NCBI RefSeq assembly: GCF_000194155.1
Contig: NZ_GL877879.1
Location: 203,244 to 267,243 of the forward strand
Direction of reading: 5' to 3'
DNA: 64,000 nucleotides
DNA from: Saccharopolyspora spinosa NRRL 18395
GTDB taxonomy: Bacteria; Actinomycetota; Actinomycetes; Mycobacteriales; Pseudonocardiaceae
The notes beneath the pieces are model-generated. The model did no database searches, had not been told where the DNA came from, and worked only from the letters and a program-made list of their open reading frames with translations. Of this stretch, positions 45,152-54,242 are shown one piece after another; positions within the stretch are counted from its first letter, which is position 1; each line of letters starts with the position of its first letter. A program made the position numbers and the translations under genes.

Positions 45152-46525
45152 GGCTCTTGTGATCGATTAGTGGGCGTGTGGCCTGGGGTTGGGTCCGGAA
45201 GATGAAGGCACGCCGTCGCTTTGGGCTAGGTTGTTGGTTGCGAGATCAACAAGCTGATCAGGGAGCGAACGACGTGCCGGATGTCAGTGTATGGCGCGCG
45301 ATGGCGGGTCTGGACGACAGGACCGTGATCGAGCGTGTGGCTTTCGAAGAAGGCCGTCCTGGCCGCACCGTGAGTGGCGGAGTGTGGATTGCGGGCTGAC
45401 GCAGATGTGGCTGGCAGCCGACGCGCCCAGGGTGCGCTGTGCCGAGCACGGGGTGACTGTGGCTCGGGTGCCCTGGGCTCGGCATGGTGCCGGGCACACG
45501 CTTGTCTTTGACGCCCAGGTGGCGTGGCTGGCGGTGCGAACCTCGAAGTCAACCGTGCGGGAGTTGCTGCGAATCGCATGGAAAACGGTCGGGTCGGTCA
45601 TCGACCGGGTCTGGGCCGACATCTCCGCTGAGATCGACCTGCTCGACGGGGTCCGCAAGATCGGGATCGACGAGGTTTCCTATAAGAAGAACCATCGCTA
45701 TCTGACGATCGTGGTCGACCACGACACCGGTCGGGTCATCTGGGCCGCGCCGGGCCTGGGCGCCGCCACGTTGAGCACGTTCTTCGACGAACTCGGACCC
45801 GAACGCACCGCGGCCTTGACCCACGTCAGCGCTGACGCGGCGCACTGGATCGCCTCGACGGTCACACAACGCGCCCCGCAAGCGATCTTGTGCGCCGACC
45901 CGTTTCACATCGTGGCCTGGGCCACCGACGCCATCGATACCGTCCGCCGCCAGGAATGGCGTGCCCTCAAAGCACTCGCCGACACCGAACGCGCAGAACA
46001 GGACCGTCGTGTCGGCCGCCCCACTGCCGATGATCCGAAGCCGGAAACCCCACGGCAGGACCTGGCCAGGGAGTTCAAAAACGCCCGCTACTCCCTGCTG
46101 AAAAATCCCGACAACCTCACCCAGGACCAAAGCCTCACCCTGAAGTGGATCACGGCTTCCAGCCCCCGCCTCCACGAGGCCTACGCGTTCAAAGAGAAAC
46201 TCCGCATCGTCTTCCAAGCCAGGGGTAAGCAGGGCAAACGCATCCTCGACGCCTGGATCAAAGAGGCCGGGCGCAGCACCCTGGAACCCATCCAGAAGCT
46301 CTGCAAGTCCGTGGTCCGCATCCGCGCGTCCATCGAGGCCAGCCTGGAGCACGGGCTGTCTCAGGGCCTGATCGAGTCCACTAACACCAAGATCAGACTC
46401 TTCACCCGCATGGCCTTCGGGTTCCACACGCCCCAGGCCCTGATCGCCCTCGTCATGCTCAACCTCGGCGGCCCGACACTCACCCTCCCCGGGCGCACTT
46501 AACCCACACATACGTCAGGAGAGCC
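45152..46525 (+). mobile_element. ISL3-family insertion sequence, 1374 bp, with 8-bp target duplication
   Basis: The ends are imperfect inverted repeats: GGCTCTTGTGATCG on the left and, read inward, GGCTCTCCTGACGT on the right. AAAAAGGC is directly repeated at 45144-45151 and 46526-46533, an 8-bp target duplication as expected for ISL3. It has inserted between the iniB-like and iniA-like genes, with its transposase gene pointing away from iniA. The perfect duplication indicates a fairly recent event. Confidence 0.93.
45274..46502 (+). pseudogene. ISL3-family transposase with deleted N-terminal zinc ribbon
   Basis: From GTG 45274 the normal N-terminus reads VPDVSVWRAMAGLDDRTVIE RVAFEEG-like, then the frame changes. 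The main body (REWRSVDCGLTQMWLAADAP, RVPWARHGAGHTLVFDAQVA, the DDE region starting KIGIDEVSYKKNHRYLTIVV, and RMAFGFHTPQALIALVMLNL at the end) continues in the frame ending at 46502. Between the two, the CxxC zinc-ribbon segment usual for ISL3 transposases is absent (about 35 residues). The catalytic part is otherwise complete. It may be inactive, or a shorter protein from an internal start may retain activity. Confidence 0.8.
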
Positions 46526-46559
46526 AAAAAGGCCTGTAATTCGGGGATGGAACGCGTGA

Positions 46560-46595
46560 AATGCCGGGATCCGCTATGTCGCGAATCCCGGCATT
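46560..46595 (-). terminator. Hairpin after the iniB-like gene
   Basis: AATGCCGGGAT (46560-46570) pairs with ATCCCGGCATT (46585-46595) around a 14-nt loop, 23 nt beyond the iniB-like stop. It would terminate iniB before the iniA-like gene, so iniA-iniC probably had its own promoter in the ~110 nt that the IS now splits. Confidence 0.65.
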
Positions 46596-46617
46596 CAGTC
46601 GCTCACTGCGTTCAGGT

Positions 46618-47842
46618 TCAGAGACCCAGGTCTAGCGGCAGGGCGGCGGTGTGCGCCACGCTCTCGGCGCCGCCACCGACGACCGGCAGGTCACTCGGGG
46701 CCGACAGGGCGGAGGTCGCGTCACCGGCCGGCAGCCCGGAGGTCCCGTCCTCGACCGGCAGGGCGGAGACGTCGCCAGCGGGCACGCCACCGACGACCGG
46801 CACGTTGCCGGCGACGTTGGTCACGTCGTCAACGACGCCGCCCACGTTGGTGATGTTGCCACTGGCGACGTTGACGACCAGATCGCCGGCGACCGGGACG
46901 TTGGCCACGGTCGGGGTGATGTCGCCGACCACGTTGCCCACGACCGGGGCGTTGGCAGTTGGCAACGACCGGGGCGTTGGCAACGATCGAGGTGACGTCG
47001 ACACCGGTCACGTCGCCAACGGTCACGTCGCCACCGGTCACGTCGCCCACCACATTGGTGACGTTGGCGGTGATGTCGCCGACGACCGGGGCCTTGTTGA
47101 GGACGTTCAGGACGTCGACGTCGATCGCGTTGCCAACGATGTTGACCACGTCGTCGTGGACGATGGAGCCGGCACCGCCGGTCAGGTCGACGCTGGTGTC
47201 GAAGACGTGGGTGGCGGTCTCGTTGGCCTGGGTGACGTTGCTGCCCACGATGCTGCCGACGATGTTGCCGTTGGCGATGTCGTTGTTGCTGGCGACGTCG
47301 TGGACGCTGACCAGGTTGAACGAGTCCGTGTAGTTCTTCTCGACGTCGATATCGACCTTGTTCGACGGAGCCGGGGCCGGAGCCGGAGCCGGGGCCGGGG
47401 CCGGAGCCGGCGGCAGGGTGGCGTCGACGTCGTTGTCCTTGCCGTAGTCGGCGGGGGTGGGCTTCAGCATGGTCAGTTCTTCCTGCTCGATTGGATGTGC
47501 GGGATGCAGTTGGTTGATCGCGACGTGCTGGGCGCTCGCAGCGAACTGCTCGACGCTGCTCTGGAGTGAGCGGTCGTACTTCGCCACGACCTCGACCGGC
47601 GCGTAGTCGAGAACCAGTGACGTGGCTTGGAGTACGTCTGTCGCGGTCATGCCCCCGAGGCCGGCCTGACCCAGCGTGGCTTGCGGATCGGCGTCGAAGG
47701 CCGACCGGGCGGCCGGGTCGCTGACGAGGCGAGTGAGGAACTCGTACAGCGTCGGCTCGTCCGATTGGCTGGTGGTGGAGTGCCTCCCGGGGTCGGGGGT
47801 GGAGGACTCGGCATGACCGCTCGCGTGCTGAGGGTTCACCAT
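46618..47842 (-). CDS. IniB-like protein with low-complexity Val/Gly/Asp repeats, frameshifted
   Basis: From ATG 47842 (after GGGAGG) the protein has an IniB-type N-terminal domain: TLYEFLTRLVSDPAARSAFD, ADPQATLGQAGLGGMTATDV. An (AP)n linker and NKVDIDVEKNYTDSFNLVSV follow, then Val-rich repeats such as VVGDITANVTNVVGDVTGGD. Near 46957 the frame changes: a 17-nt sequence GCCAACGCCCCGGTCGT occurs twice at 25-nt spacing, one nt more than a whole codon number, and the remaining part NAPVVGNVVGDITPTVANVP to the end at 46618 is one frame over. Total would be about 405 residues. Probably exported or envelope-associated as in mycobacteria, though no signal peptide is seen. Confidence 0.75.
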
Positions 47843-47884
47843 CGTTGGGCCTCCCGATGCTCAGCGGTACTCGGATGGGTGTCC

Positions 47885-48004
47885 GAGTGAGGTCATGCGG
47901 TCCCTCACTCCTGTGTTGATCACCGTAGGGGCGCGAGCGCCCCTGTCCATCGGGAACGACTCCTAGTTATCAGGGTCTCTATTAGGGGATCCTGTAGGTG
48001 ATCC
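47885..48004. promoter_or_regulatory. Divergent promoter region of the iniB-like and Hsp70-like genes with three inverted repeats
   Basis: The 284-nt gap between the divergent genes has GAGTGAGG-N10-CCTCACTC (47885-47910), AGGGGCGC-GA-GCGCCCCT (47927-47944) and GGATC-N8-GATCC (47987-48004). The middle one is a perfect palindrome. An AT-richer strip TAGTTATCAGGGTCTCTATT (47964-47983) may be the promoter core. These are candidate sites for the ATPase-LuxR regulator encoded downstream. Confidence 0.5.
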
Positions 48005-48126
48005 TTTGGGGGGTAGCTTGGGGTATCCGACACCTGTGTGTAACCGAGTGCACGCTAAATTGTGTCCACCCTGCGCCACGGGGGCATCGCCCGTTGGTGG
48101 CCGATTCGGTAACGCGAAGGGATTGC

Positions 48127-49488
48127 ATGCCTTACGTCTTGGGCATTCATCTGGGGGCTACGGCGACCACGGCTGCCATCGCCCGCCGCGACGGTAGCCG
48201 GTGGGCATCGGCCGTGCCGGTCGCGCTGGAGGCCGGTCCGGTGGTGCCGACGGTGCTGTGCAAGGTGCAGGACGGGTCGTTCGTGGCCGGGGAAACGGCC
48301 CAGCGGCAGGAGATCGCCCACCACGAATGGGTCACGCGCGGCTTCACCGCGCGGCTGGGCGACGACCTGCCGGTCTTGGTGGGCAGCGAGTTCATCCCGG
48401 CGCAGCGGCTGGCCGCCACGATGATCGAGTGGGTGGCCGACGCGGTCGCGCACCGGCAGGGGCATCCCGCCGAGCACATCGCCATCGCGCACAGCGCCAC
48501 CTGGGGTCCGCATCGCACCCGGCTCGTCCACCAGGCGTTGGTCCAGCTGGGGCTGACGGACGTCACGATGGTGGCCGAGCCGATGGCGGTCGCCCTGGAC
48601 TACGCGGCCAAGCAATGCGTTTCCGAGCACGAACCGGTCGTCGTCGCCAACGTTGGCGGCAGCGGCTTCGACGCGACGGTGCTGCGGCGGCGGGCGCCCG
48701 GGTTCGAGGTGGTCGGCTCGCCGCTGAATGCCGATCACCCCAGCGGCCAGGACCTGGACGACGAGATCTTCGCCATCGTGCGCGCCGAATTCGGTGACCG
48801 GCTGGACGCGCTGGACCTCGGCGACCTCAACCAGCGGGCTGCCCTCGCGCACCTGCGTGCCGAGTGCGTTCGGGCAAAGGAAGCGTTGTCGCGCCAGCCG
48901 AGCGTGCAGCTGCGGGTAGAACTGCCAGGGATGCGAACAGAATTCGCATTATCTCGCTCGCGGTACGAACAGCTCGCTCGGCCGCATCTGGAGCGGGTGC
49001 CCGAGCTGATCCTGCAGGCGGTGCAGTCGGCAACGCTGTCGCCGGACGACCTCGATTCCGTGGTGCTGGCAGGCGGAACTTCGCGCACCCCGCTGCTGAA
49101 GAAGCTGGTGGCCGAGCGGTTGAAGATGCAGCCGCAGGTCGACGTCGCGCCCGAGTTGGCCGCGGCCGGTGGGGCGGCGCTGGCGGCGGTGCAGGTGCTG
49201 TCGGCCGACACGGACGAAGGTTCAGTGGCCGAGACCAGCGTGCTGATGCGCATCGAGGGCCCCGACGAATCGTTCGACCTCGACGCCGAACCGGTGGCCG
49301 CGCCGCGTCCGCCGGTCGAGGTGGAGCCGATGCCGCTGGAACCACGGGACGAGGATCGCGCCCGCCGGATCAAGATCATTAAGCTGTCGGTGGCCGTCGT
49401 GCTGATCATCGGTGGCCTGCTGCTCACCTTCTTGCTGCCCAATGGTTTCAGCGGCGTGCTCGGCGCGATCCAGCACATGCGCCAGTGA
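48127..49488 (+). CDS. Membrane-anchored Hsp70-like protein of the ini locus
   Basis: A 453-residue protein with an actin/Hsp70 ATPase fold but no canonical substrate-binding domain. YVLGIHLGATATTAAIARRD is the phosphate-1 motif, VTMVAEPMAVALDYAA is the hinge with its Glu, VVVANVGGSGFDATVLRRR is phosphate-2, and SVVLAGGTSRTPLLKKLVAE is the adenosine motif. In DnaK the first has Asp (GIDLGTT) and the second Asp (DLGGGT); here they are His and Asn. After an acidic Pro-rich linker a single membrane helix follows (IIKLSVAVVLIIGGLLLTFL, about 420-440) and a short tail. Its stop overlaps the LuxR regulator start (GTGA), linking the two. Confidence 0.85.
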   Translation: MPYVLGIHLGATATTAAIARRDGSRWASAVPVALEAGPVVPTVLCKVQDGSFVAGETAQRQEIAHHEWVTRGFTARLGDDLPVLVGSEFIPAQRLAATMIEWVADAVAHRQGHPAEHIAIAHSATWGPHRTRLVHQALVQLGLTDVTMVAEPMAVALDYAAKQCVSEHEPVVVANVGGSGFDATVLRRRAPGFEVVGSPLNADHPSGQDLDDEIFAIVRAEFGDRLDALDLGDLNQRAALAHLRAECVRAKEALSRQPSVQLRVELPGMRTEFALSRSRYEQLARPHLERVPELILQAVQSATLSPDDLDSVVLAGGTSRTPLLKKLVAERLKMQPQVDVAPELAAAGGAALAAVQVLSADTDEGSVAETSVLMRIEGPDESFDLDAEPVAAPRPPVEVEPMPLEPRDEDRARRIKIIKLSVAVVLIIGGLLLTFLLPNGFSGVLGAIQHMRQ

Positions 49489-51965
49489 CCCGGATGACAA
49501 GGATTCCAGGCGTGAACCACTCGACGACCCCCCGTCCCGCCCCGATGCCGGACGGGCACGCGGCCGGGCTGCGGTCGGCGGTCGCCGCGGACCCGACCGC
49601 GTCGCTCGTCGCTGGGATCCAGGGCGCCGGGGGATATGGAAAGACGGTGCTGCTGGAGCAGCTCGCGCGCACCTACCGCGACGCTGGGGTGGCGGTGTTC
49701 GGCACGAACGAGCTCGCCCGGGCCGACGAAGGCGCCGTGCTGGTCGACGACGCCCACCGGCTGGGCGAAACGGTGCTCGGCGAGCTCCGCGAGATCGCCC
49801 GGCGGCCCGGGGCGCGATTGATCGTCGCCTACCGGCCGGGGCCGCGACCTGCGGCGTTGGCGGAGCTGATCGGCGACCTCGGCGCGCCGGTGCTGCTCGC
49901 CGCGCTCGGGCGCGAGGAGATCGCGGCGCAGGCCGGATGGGCGGCGCCGGATTGGATCGGCTGGTTGCACGCGCAGACCGGGGGCGTCCCGCGCTACGTG
50001 AGCAGGGTGCTCGCGACCGCCGAGCCGGGCACGGCGGAGCTGCCGTCCCGCGCGCTCGACCAGTTCCAGCACGACCTGGACCAGCTCGGCGAAGCCGGCT
50101 CGGAGTGCGTGACGGCGATGGCGGTCGGCGCGACCCCGCACCCCGACCTGCTCGCGGCGCTGCTGGAACTCACTCCAGAGGCAGTTGGTTCCGCGCTGCT
50201 GGCGATCCGGGCCGGCGGATTGGTCGGCGCTGATGACGTGCTGCTGCCGATCGCCCGGGCGGCCTCGCTGCGGCTGACGCCGTGGGAACTGCGGCTACGG
50301 GTGACCCGTCGCCTCGTCGAAATCCAGCTGGCGCGCGGTAGTTCGGTGCTGCCGCTGGTCAGCCCGCTGCTCGGGGCAGACATCGCGTTGCTGCCGGAAT
50401 CGACCCTGGCGGCGGCGTTCGAGAAGGCTGGCGAGGAGGCCTTGCAGTCCGCGCCGCACCTGGCGCGACGGCTGCTCGCCGCAGCGGTGTCGGCCGGAAC
50501 TCCACCCGCTTCGGTGGCGGCGCGGCAGGCACGCGCCGCCGCAGTCGCTGGTGATCTGGACGAAGCGCTGCGGCTGGCCGATCAGGTGATCGTCGATGAT
50601 TCGGTGCCGGACAAGGAGCTCGGCGTGCAGGTCGCGGCGAGCGTCCTGGCGCACCGGGGGCTGCTGGAGCGCTCGGCGGAACTGTGCGGGTGGTCGGTGG
50701 GGCGGTTGCGCTGGCCCGGAGACCGGGCGTTCGCAGCGGTGGGCCTGATCGGAGCCGGTCGGCTGGGCGACGCCGAGGAGCTGCTGCGTTCCACCGACGA
50801 CGCCGGGCCGCCGACGTCTATGACCGGTGCCGCCGCGCAACTCGCCGCTGGAGTCCGGGAATCGGTCGTGGGATCGGCCGCGACGGCACTGTCCACATTG
50901 GTGCGCGCCGCATCGCTGTCGGAGCCGGTGGGGCGCGGTGCCCTGGTGCCGGATAGCCCGGCGGCGGTCGCCGCACTGGTCGCGCTGCACTGCGGCGAAC
51001 TGGACGTCGTCCAGTCCACGTTGGACAAGGCGATCGGCTCCGGCTCCGGCGGCCCACTGCTGCACTACCGGCACCGGCTGCTGGCGGCGTGGTTGCCGCT
51101 GTTGCGGGGCGACACGGTGGCCGCCCGCGCGAAACTCCCCGTGGCCGAGCTGGCAGCGCGAGATCGGCTGCTGGCAACCGCGATCGAGGCTGGCATCGCG
51201 AGCCGGGACAACGACATGGCGGCTTTGGCCGCCGCTCGCGGTCAGGCCCGGCAGGCCGTCGCCGAGCACTCGGTGGACCTGTTCAACCTGCTGCCGCTGG
51301 GAGAACTCGTGGTCGCCACGGCGCGGCTGCGGGACCAGGATTGGATCGCGCCGTACCTGGCGGAGGCGCGAGCGCTGCTGGACCGGCTCGGCAACCCTCC
51401 GCTGTGGACATCGATGCTCACGTGGAAGCGCCTACAGGCCGCGGTTGTGCTGGAAGAGCTGGACGAAGCGCAGCAGTTCGCGGGAGAGCTGGGCGGCATG
51501 GCGCACCACAACCCGCTGGCGGCGGCGATGGCCGATGCCGCTGGCGTGTGGCTGCGAATACTCGCGGGTCAGGTCGACCAGGACGAGGCGGAGCGGGCGG
51601 CGCGGGCGCTGCACGCGGCCGGGCTGGCGTGGGACGGAGCGCGGCTGGCGGGGCAGGCGGCGATCCGCACGGCCGATCGGCGCGCGATGCTCGCGCTGCT
51701 GGAATGCGCCCGGGCGTTGCAAGGCAAGCCGCCGCGACCGCGCGCGGTGCGTGGGGCGATGTCGGCGGAGACCGACCTGCTCAGCGAGCGGGAGAAGGAA
51801 GTCGCGGAACTGGTCCTCGCCGGGTTGACTTACAAGCAGGTCGGCAAGCGCCTGTTCATCTCGGCGAAGACGGTGGAGCACCACATAAGCCGCATAAAGC
51901 AACGCCTCGGCTGCGCCAACCGCGAAGACCTCCTCAACCGCCTCCGCGAACTCCTCGGCCACTGA
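49485..51965 (+). CDS. Large ATPase-LuxR transcriptional regulator of the ini locus
   Basis: An 826-residue regulator. The N-terminal STAND/AAA-like ATPase has Walker A VAGIQGAGGYGKTVLLEQLA (about 43-62) and Walker B GAVLVDDAHRL. A long helical middle region resembles TPR-type sensing domains, and the C-terminal LuxR HTH is DLLSEREKEVAELVLAGLTY, KQVGKRLFISAKTVEHHISR. Size and build recall the large regulator encoded next to mycobacterial iniB (Rv0339c, from memory). It is translationally coupled to the Hsp70-like gene and is likely to control the divergent iniB/Hsp70 promoters. ATG 49494 is an alternative start. Confidence 0.88.
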   Translation: MTRMTRIPGVNHSTTPRPAPMPDGHAAGLRSAVAADPTASLVAGIQGAGGYGKTVLLEQLARTYRDAGVAVFGTNELARADEGAVLVDDAHRLGETVLGELREIARRPGARLIVAYRPGPRPAALAELIGDLGAPVLLAALGREEIAAQAGWAAPDWIGWLHAQTGGVPRYVSRVLATAEPGTAELPSRALDQFQHDLDQLGEAGSECVTAMAVGATPHPDLLAALLELTPEAVGSALLAIRAGGLVGADDVLLPIARAASLRLTPWELRLRVTRRLVEIQLARGSSVLPLVSPLLGADIALLPESTLAAAFEKAGEEALQSAPHLARRLLAAAVSAGTPPASVAARQARAAAVAGDLDEALRLADQVIVDDSVPDKELGVQVAASVLAHRGLLERSAELCGWSVGRLRWPGDRAFAAVGLIGAGRLGDAEELLRSTDDAGPPTSMTGAAAQLAAGVRESVVGSAATALSTLVRAASLSEPVGRGALVPDSPAAVAALVALHCGELDVVQSTLDKAIGSGSGGPLLHYRHRLLAAWLPLLRGDTVAARAKLPVAELAARDRLLATAIEAGIASRDNDMAALAAARGQARQAVAEHSVDLFNLLPLGELVVATARLRDQDWIAPYLAEARALLDRLGNPPLWTSMLTWKRLQAAVVLEELDEAQQFAGELGGMAHHNPLAAAMADAAGVWLRILAGQVDQDEAERAARALHAAGLAWDGARLAGQAAIRTADRRAMLALLECARALQGKPPRPRAVRGAMSAETDLLSEREKEVAELVLAGLTYKQVGKRLFISAKTVEHHISRIKQRLGCANREDLLNRLRELLGH

Positions 51966-51972
51966 CGAAACG

Positions 51973-52024
51973 GGGGCCGTGAGCCTTTTGGGCAGCTATG
52001 TCAACGAAAAAGACTCACGGCTCC
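51973..52024 (+). terminator. Hairpin after the LuxR regulator gene
   Basis: GGGCCGTGAG pairs with CTCACGGCTC at the far end, with CTTTT and AAAAAG extending the stem, 8 nt after the stop. A related hairpin with the same ends occurs at 56040-56092. The rest of the 486-nt gap 51966-52451 has no convincing gene. Confidence 0.6.
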
Positions 52025-52222
52025 GGACCTGTAGAAACGCGACCGCATACGGATGCGGTTCAGCTCTCGCGCAATTCCGGTGCCTGGAAACCGGTCACCC
52101 CGCGAACTCGCCGCTCGTAGCGCGGCCACGCGGATCACCGCCACTGAGCACTCGGGTTCGAACTGCGGGAGTGCCCATGAGCGCGTTTGGCGGGACTGTG
52201 GAGGCTGTTCTGGAAGGTGCGG

Positions 52223-52338
52223 CGTGAAGCGAACGGACCGTTTGTGACGTCTATGGACGTGGAGGATCCGTTCGCCTCACGGGTTCCTGCCGCTCTCACG
52301 CTGTCGTGGTGTGAGGTGAACGGTCCGTTCACTTCACA
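52223..52338. repeat. Two GAACGGACCGTTC-family hairpins
   Basis: The first (about 52223-52281) has GCGTGAAGCGAACGGACCG and GGATCCGTTCGCCTCACG arms around GTGACGTCTATGGACG. The second (52309-52338) is nearly loop-free: GTGTGAGGTGAACGG then TCCGTTCACTTCACA. Both lie between convergent genes. Confidence 0.7.
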
Positions 52339-52451
52339 GGCTGCGGCGTGTGGACAGGTGGCATCGCCGTTTCAAAGGCAGAAACCCCGCCCCACCGCAC
52401 CTTGGACGACCACTTCCCAAGCAGCCATACCGCAAACCGCTCGTGAGCGGA

Positions 52452-53519
52452 TCAGGTCTTCTGCAGCGACAGGGCGGCGCGGAGGGTGCCGACGATCTCG
52501 AACAGCGCCTCCTGGAACCGGCCGCCGATCGGGCGGAGGTTGGCGAAGCCGTGGATCAGGTCCGGGAACCGCCGGGCGATCACTGGCACCCCGGCGTCCG
52601 CCAGCCGCTGCGCGTAGGCCTCGGCCTCGTCGCGCAGCGGGTCGAACCCAGCCGTGACGATGTGCGCCGCCGGCAACCCGCTGAGGTCCTCGGCGAGCAG
52701 CACCGAAAGCCGCGGGTCGTGGCGCACGTCCAGGTCGGGCGCGTAGTGGTCCATGAACCAGTTCATGTCGCCGTCGGTGAGCAGGAACCCCTTGCCGAAC
52801 AGCTCGCGCGACCGCCGCCGCGTGGTCGCGTCCACGGCGGGGTAGATCAGCAGTTGGAACACCGGCTTCACCAGCCCGGACCGGGTGGCGTGCAGGGCGA
52901 CCGAGGTGGCCAGGTTGCCGCCCGCGCTGTCGCCGCCGACCGCGACCAATTCGCTGCTGGTGCCCAGCTCGGCGGCGTTGTCGACGGCGTACCGGTAGGC
53001 GTCGATGCAGTCGTCCAGGGCGGCCGGGAACGGGAACTCCGGCGCGAGGCGATAGTCCACCGACAGCACCCGGATGCCGGCGTGCTTGGCGAGGAACCGG
53101 CATAGGTCGTCGTGGCTGTCCAGGTTGCCGATGACCCAGCCGCCGCCGTGGAAGAAGACCAGCAGCGGTCCGGCTTCGGTGAGCTCGCGCGGCCGGTACA
53201 GCCGTGCCGCGAGCTCGCCCGCCTCGGTCGGGATGCTCCGGTCCGCCACCACCACGCCGGGCACCGCGAACATGGAAGTGATCTTGGTCGACCGCCGCAT
53301 GCCCGCGCGGGCGAGCTCGGGCGTGGCCGCGGCAAGCTGTTCCTGGCCGCTGAGTCGCTGCAGCTTGAGCAGGAGTTGGGCGTCGAGGGCGAGCTCCTGG
53401 TCGTCCAGCCGGATCGGCCGCCCAGCGAGGAGGCGTCGCACAGGCTGGGGGAGCGAGAAGATGCCGCGGACGGCGGCGGCCTCCAGCGTCGGCTGTACCA
53501 GTTCGAGGACCTTCGGCAT
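52452..53519 (-). CDS. Alpha/beta-hydrolase of the HSL esterase/lipase family
   Basis: A 355-residue hydrolase. The oxyanion motif LLVFFHGGGWVIGNLDSHDD, the nucleophile VAVGGDSAGGNLATSVAL, the Asp in TAGFDPLRDEA and the His in PDLIHGFANL are intact, as in hormone-sensitive-lipase-type esterases. An N-terminal cap of about 80 residues precedes the core. It would hydrolyse short- to medium-chain esters. Its start is about 170 nt from the divergent FMN reductase gene. Confidence 0.92.
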   Translation of the reverse strand: MPKVLELVQPTLEAAAVRGIFSLPQPVRRLLAGRPIRLDDQELALDAQLLLKLQRLSGQEQLAAATPELARAGMRRSTKITSMFAVPGVVVADRSIPTEAGELAARLYRPRELTEAGPLLVFFHGGGWVIGNLDSHDDLCRFLAKHAGIRVLSVDYRLAPEFPFPAALDDCIDAYRYAVDNAAELGTSSELVAVGGDSAGGNLATSVALHATRSGLVKPVFQLLIYPAVDATTRRRSRELFGKGFLLTDGDMNWFMDHYAPDLDVRHDPRLSVLLAEDLSGLPAAHIVTAGFDPLRDEAEAYAQRLADAGVPVIARRFPDLIHGFANLRPIGGRFQEALFEIVGTLRAALSLQKT

Positions 53520-53687
53520 CGGCGTGACCTCCCCGGGAAGGTGACAGGTTCTGCTGAGGTTACCCGCAGGTAGCTGTGGTGTGGGACACGACGGGTCGGC
53601 TTTGACCTCGAGCGAGCTCTAAGTCGTAGCGTGGCGGGAAGTCCTGCGAGGGGCGACAGGTGCAGCTTCTGGTGAAAGGATCAGTGC

Positions 53688-54242
53688 ATGACGGTGACCG
53701 TGGTGGGGATCGGCGGATCGGTCCGACCGGATTCGCAGTCCGAGCGAGCCCTGAACGCCGCGCTCGCCGGGGCGCGTGAAGCGGGGGCGAAGGTCCACGC
53801 GATCACGGGCAGCAGCCTGTCGATGCCGTTCTACGACCCGCAACTGACCGAACGCACCGACAACGCACTGGAGCTGGTGGACGCCCTGCGCACCGCGGAC
53901 GGCGTCATCCTCGCCTCGCCGGGCTACCACGGCACGATCTCCGGACTGATCAAGAACGCCCTGGACTACGCAGAAGACCTGCGCGGCGACGACCGCCCCT
54001 ACCTGGACGGGCGAGCGGTGGGCTGCATCGGCATCGCCTACGGCTGGCAGGCGACGGTCACTACGCTGCAGGCGCTCCGCTCGGTGGTGCACGCCCTGCG
54101 AGGCTGGCCGACGCCGCTCGGCGGAGCGGTGAACTCGGCCGAAACGCAATTCGAGACCGGAGGCGAGTGTGCGGACGAGAAGGTGGCGAACGTCCTCCGC
54201 GCCATCGGCCACCAGGTGGTCGACTTCGCCAACCGCAGCTGA
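53688..54242 (+). CDS. NADPH-dependent FMN reductase family protein
   Basis: A 184-residue flavodoxin-like protein. TVVGIGGSVRPDSQSERALN is the FMN phosphate-binding loop, ILASPGYHGTISGLIKNALD is the conserved YHGxxSGxxKNALD motif, and GCIGIAYGWQATVTTLQALR is the later strand. It supplies reduced flavin or reduces quinones or metals. Start ATG 53688 is clear. Neighbours do not reveal a flavin-dependent partner. Confidence 0.9.
   Translation: MTVTVVGIGGSVRPDSQSERALNAALAGAREAGAKVHAITGSSLSMPFYDPQLTERTDNALELVDALRTADGVILASPGYHGTISGLIKNALDYAEDLRGDDRPYLDGRAVGCIGIAYGWQATVTTLQALRSVVHALRGWPTPLGGAVNSAETQFETGGECADEKVANVLRAIGHQVVDFANRS

Noticed and set aside
46650..47340. Plus-strand frames rich in Val/Gly/Asp/Thr opposite the iniB-like gene
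   Set aside because: They mirror the repeat code of the iniB-like gene, and have no start signal or family match.
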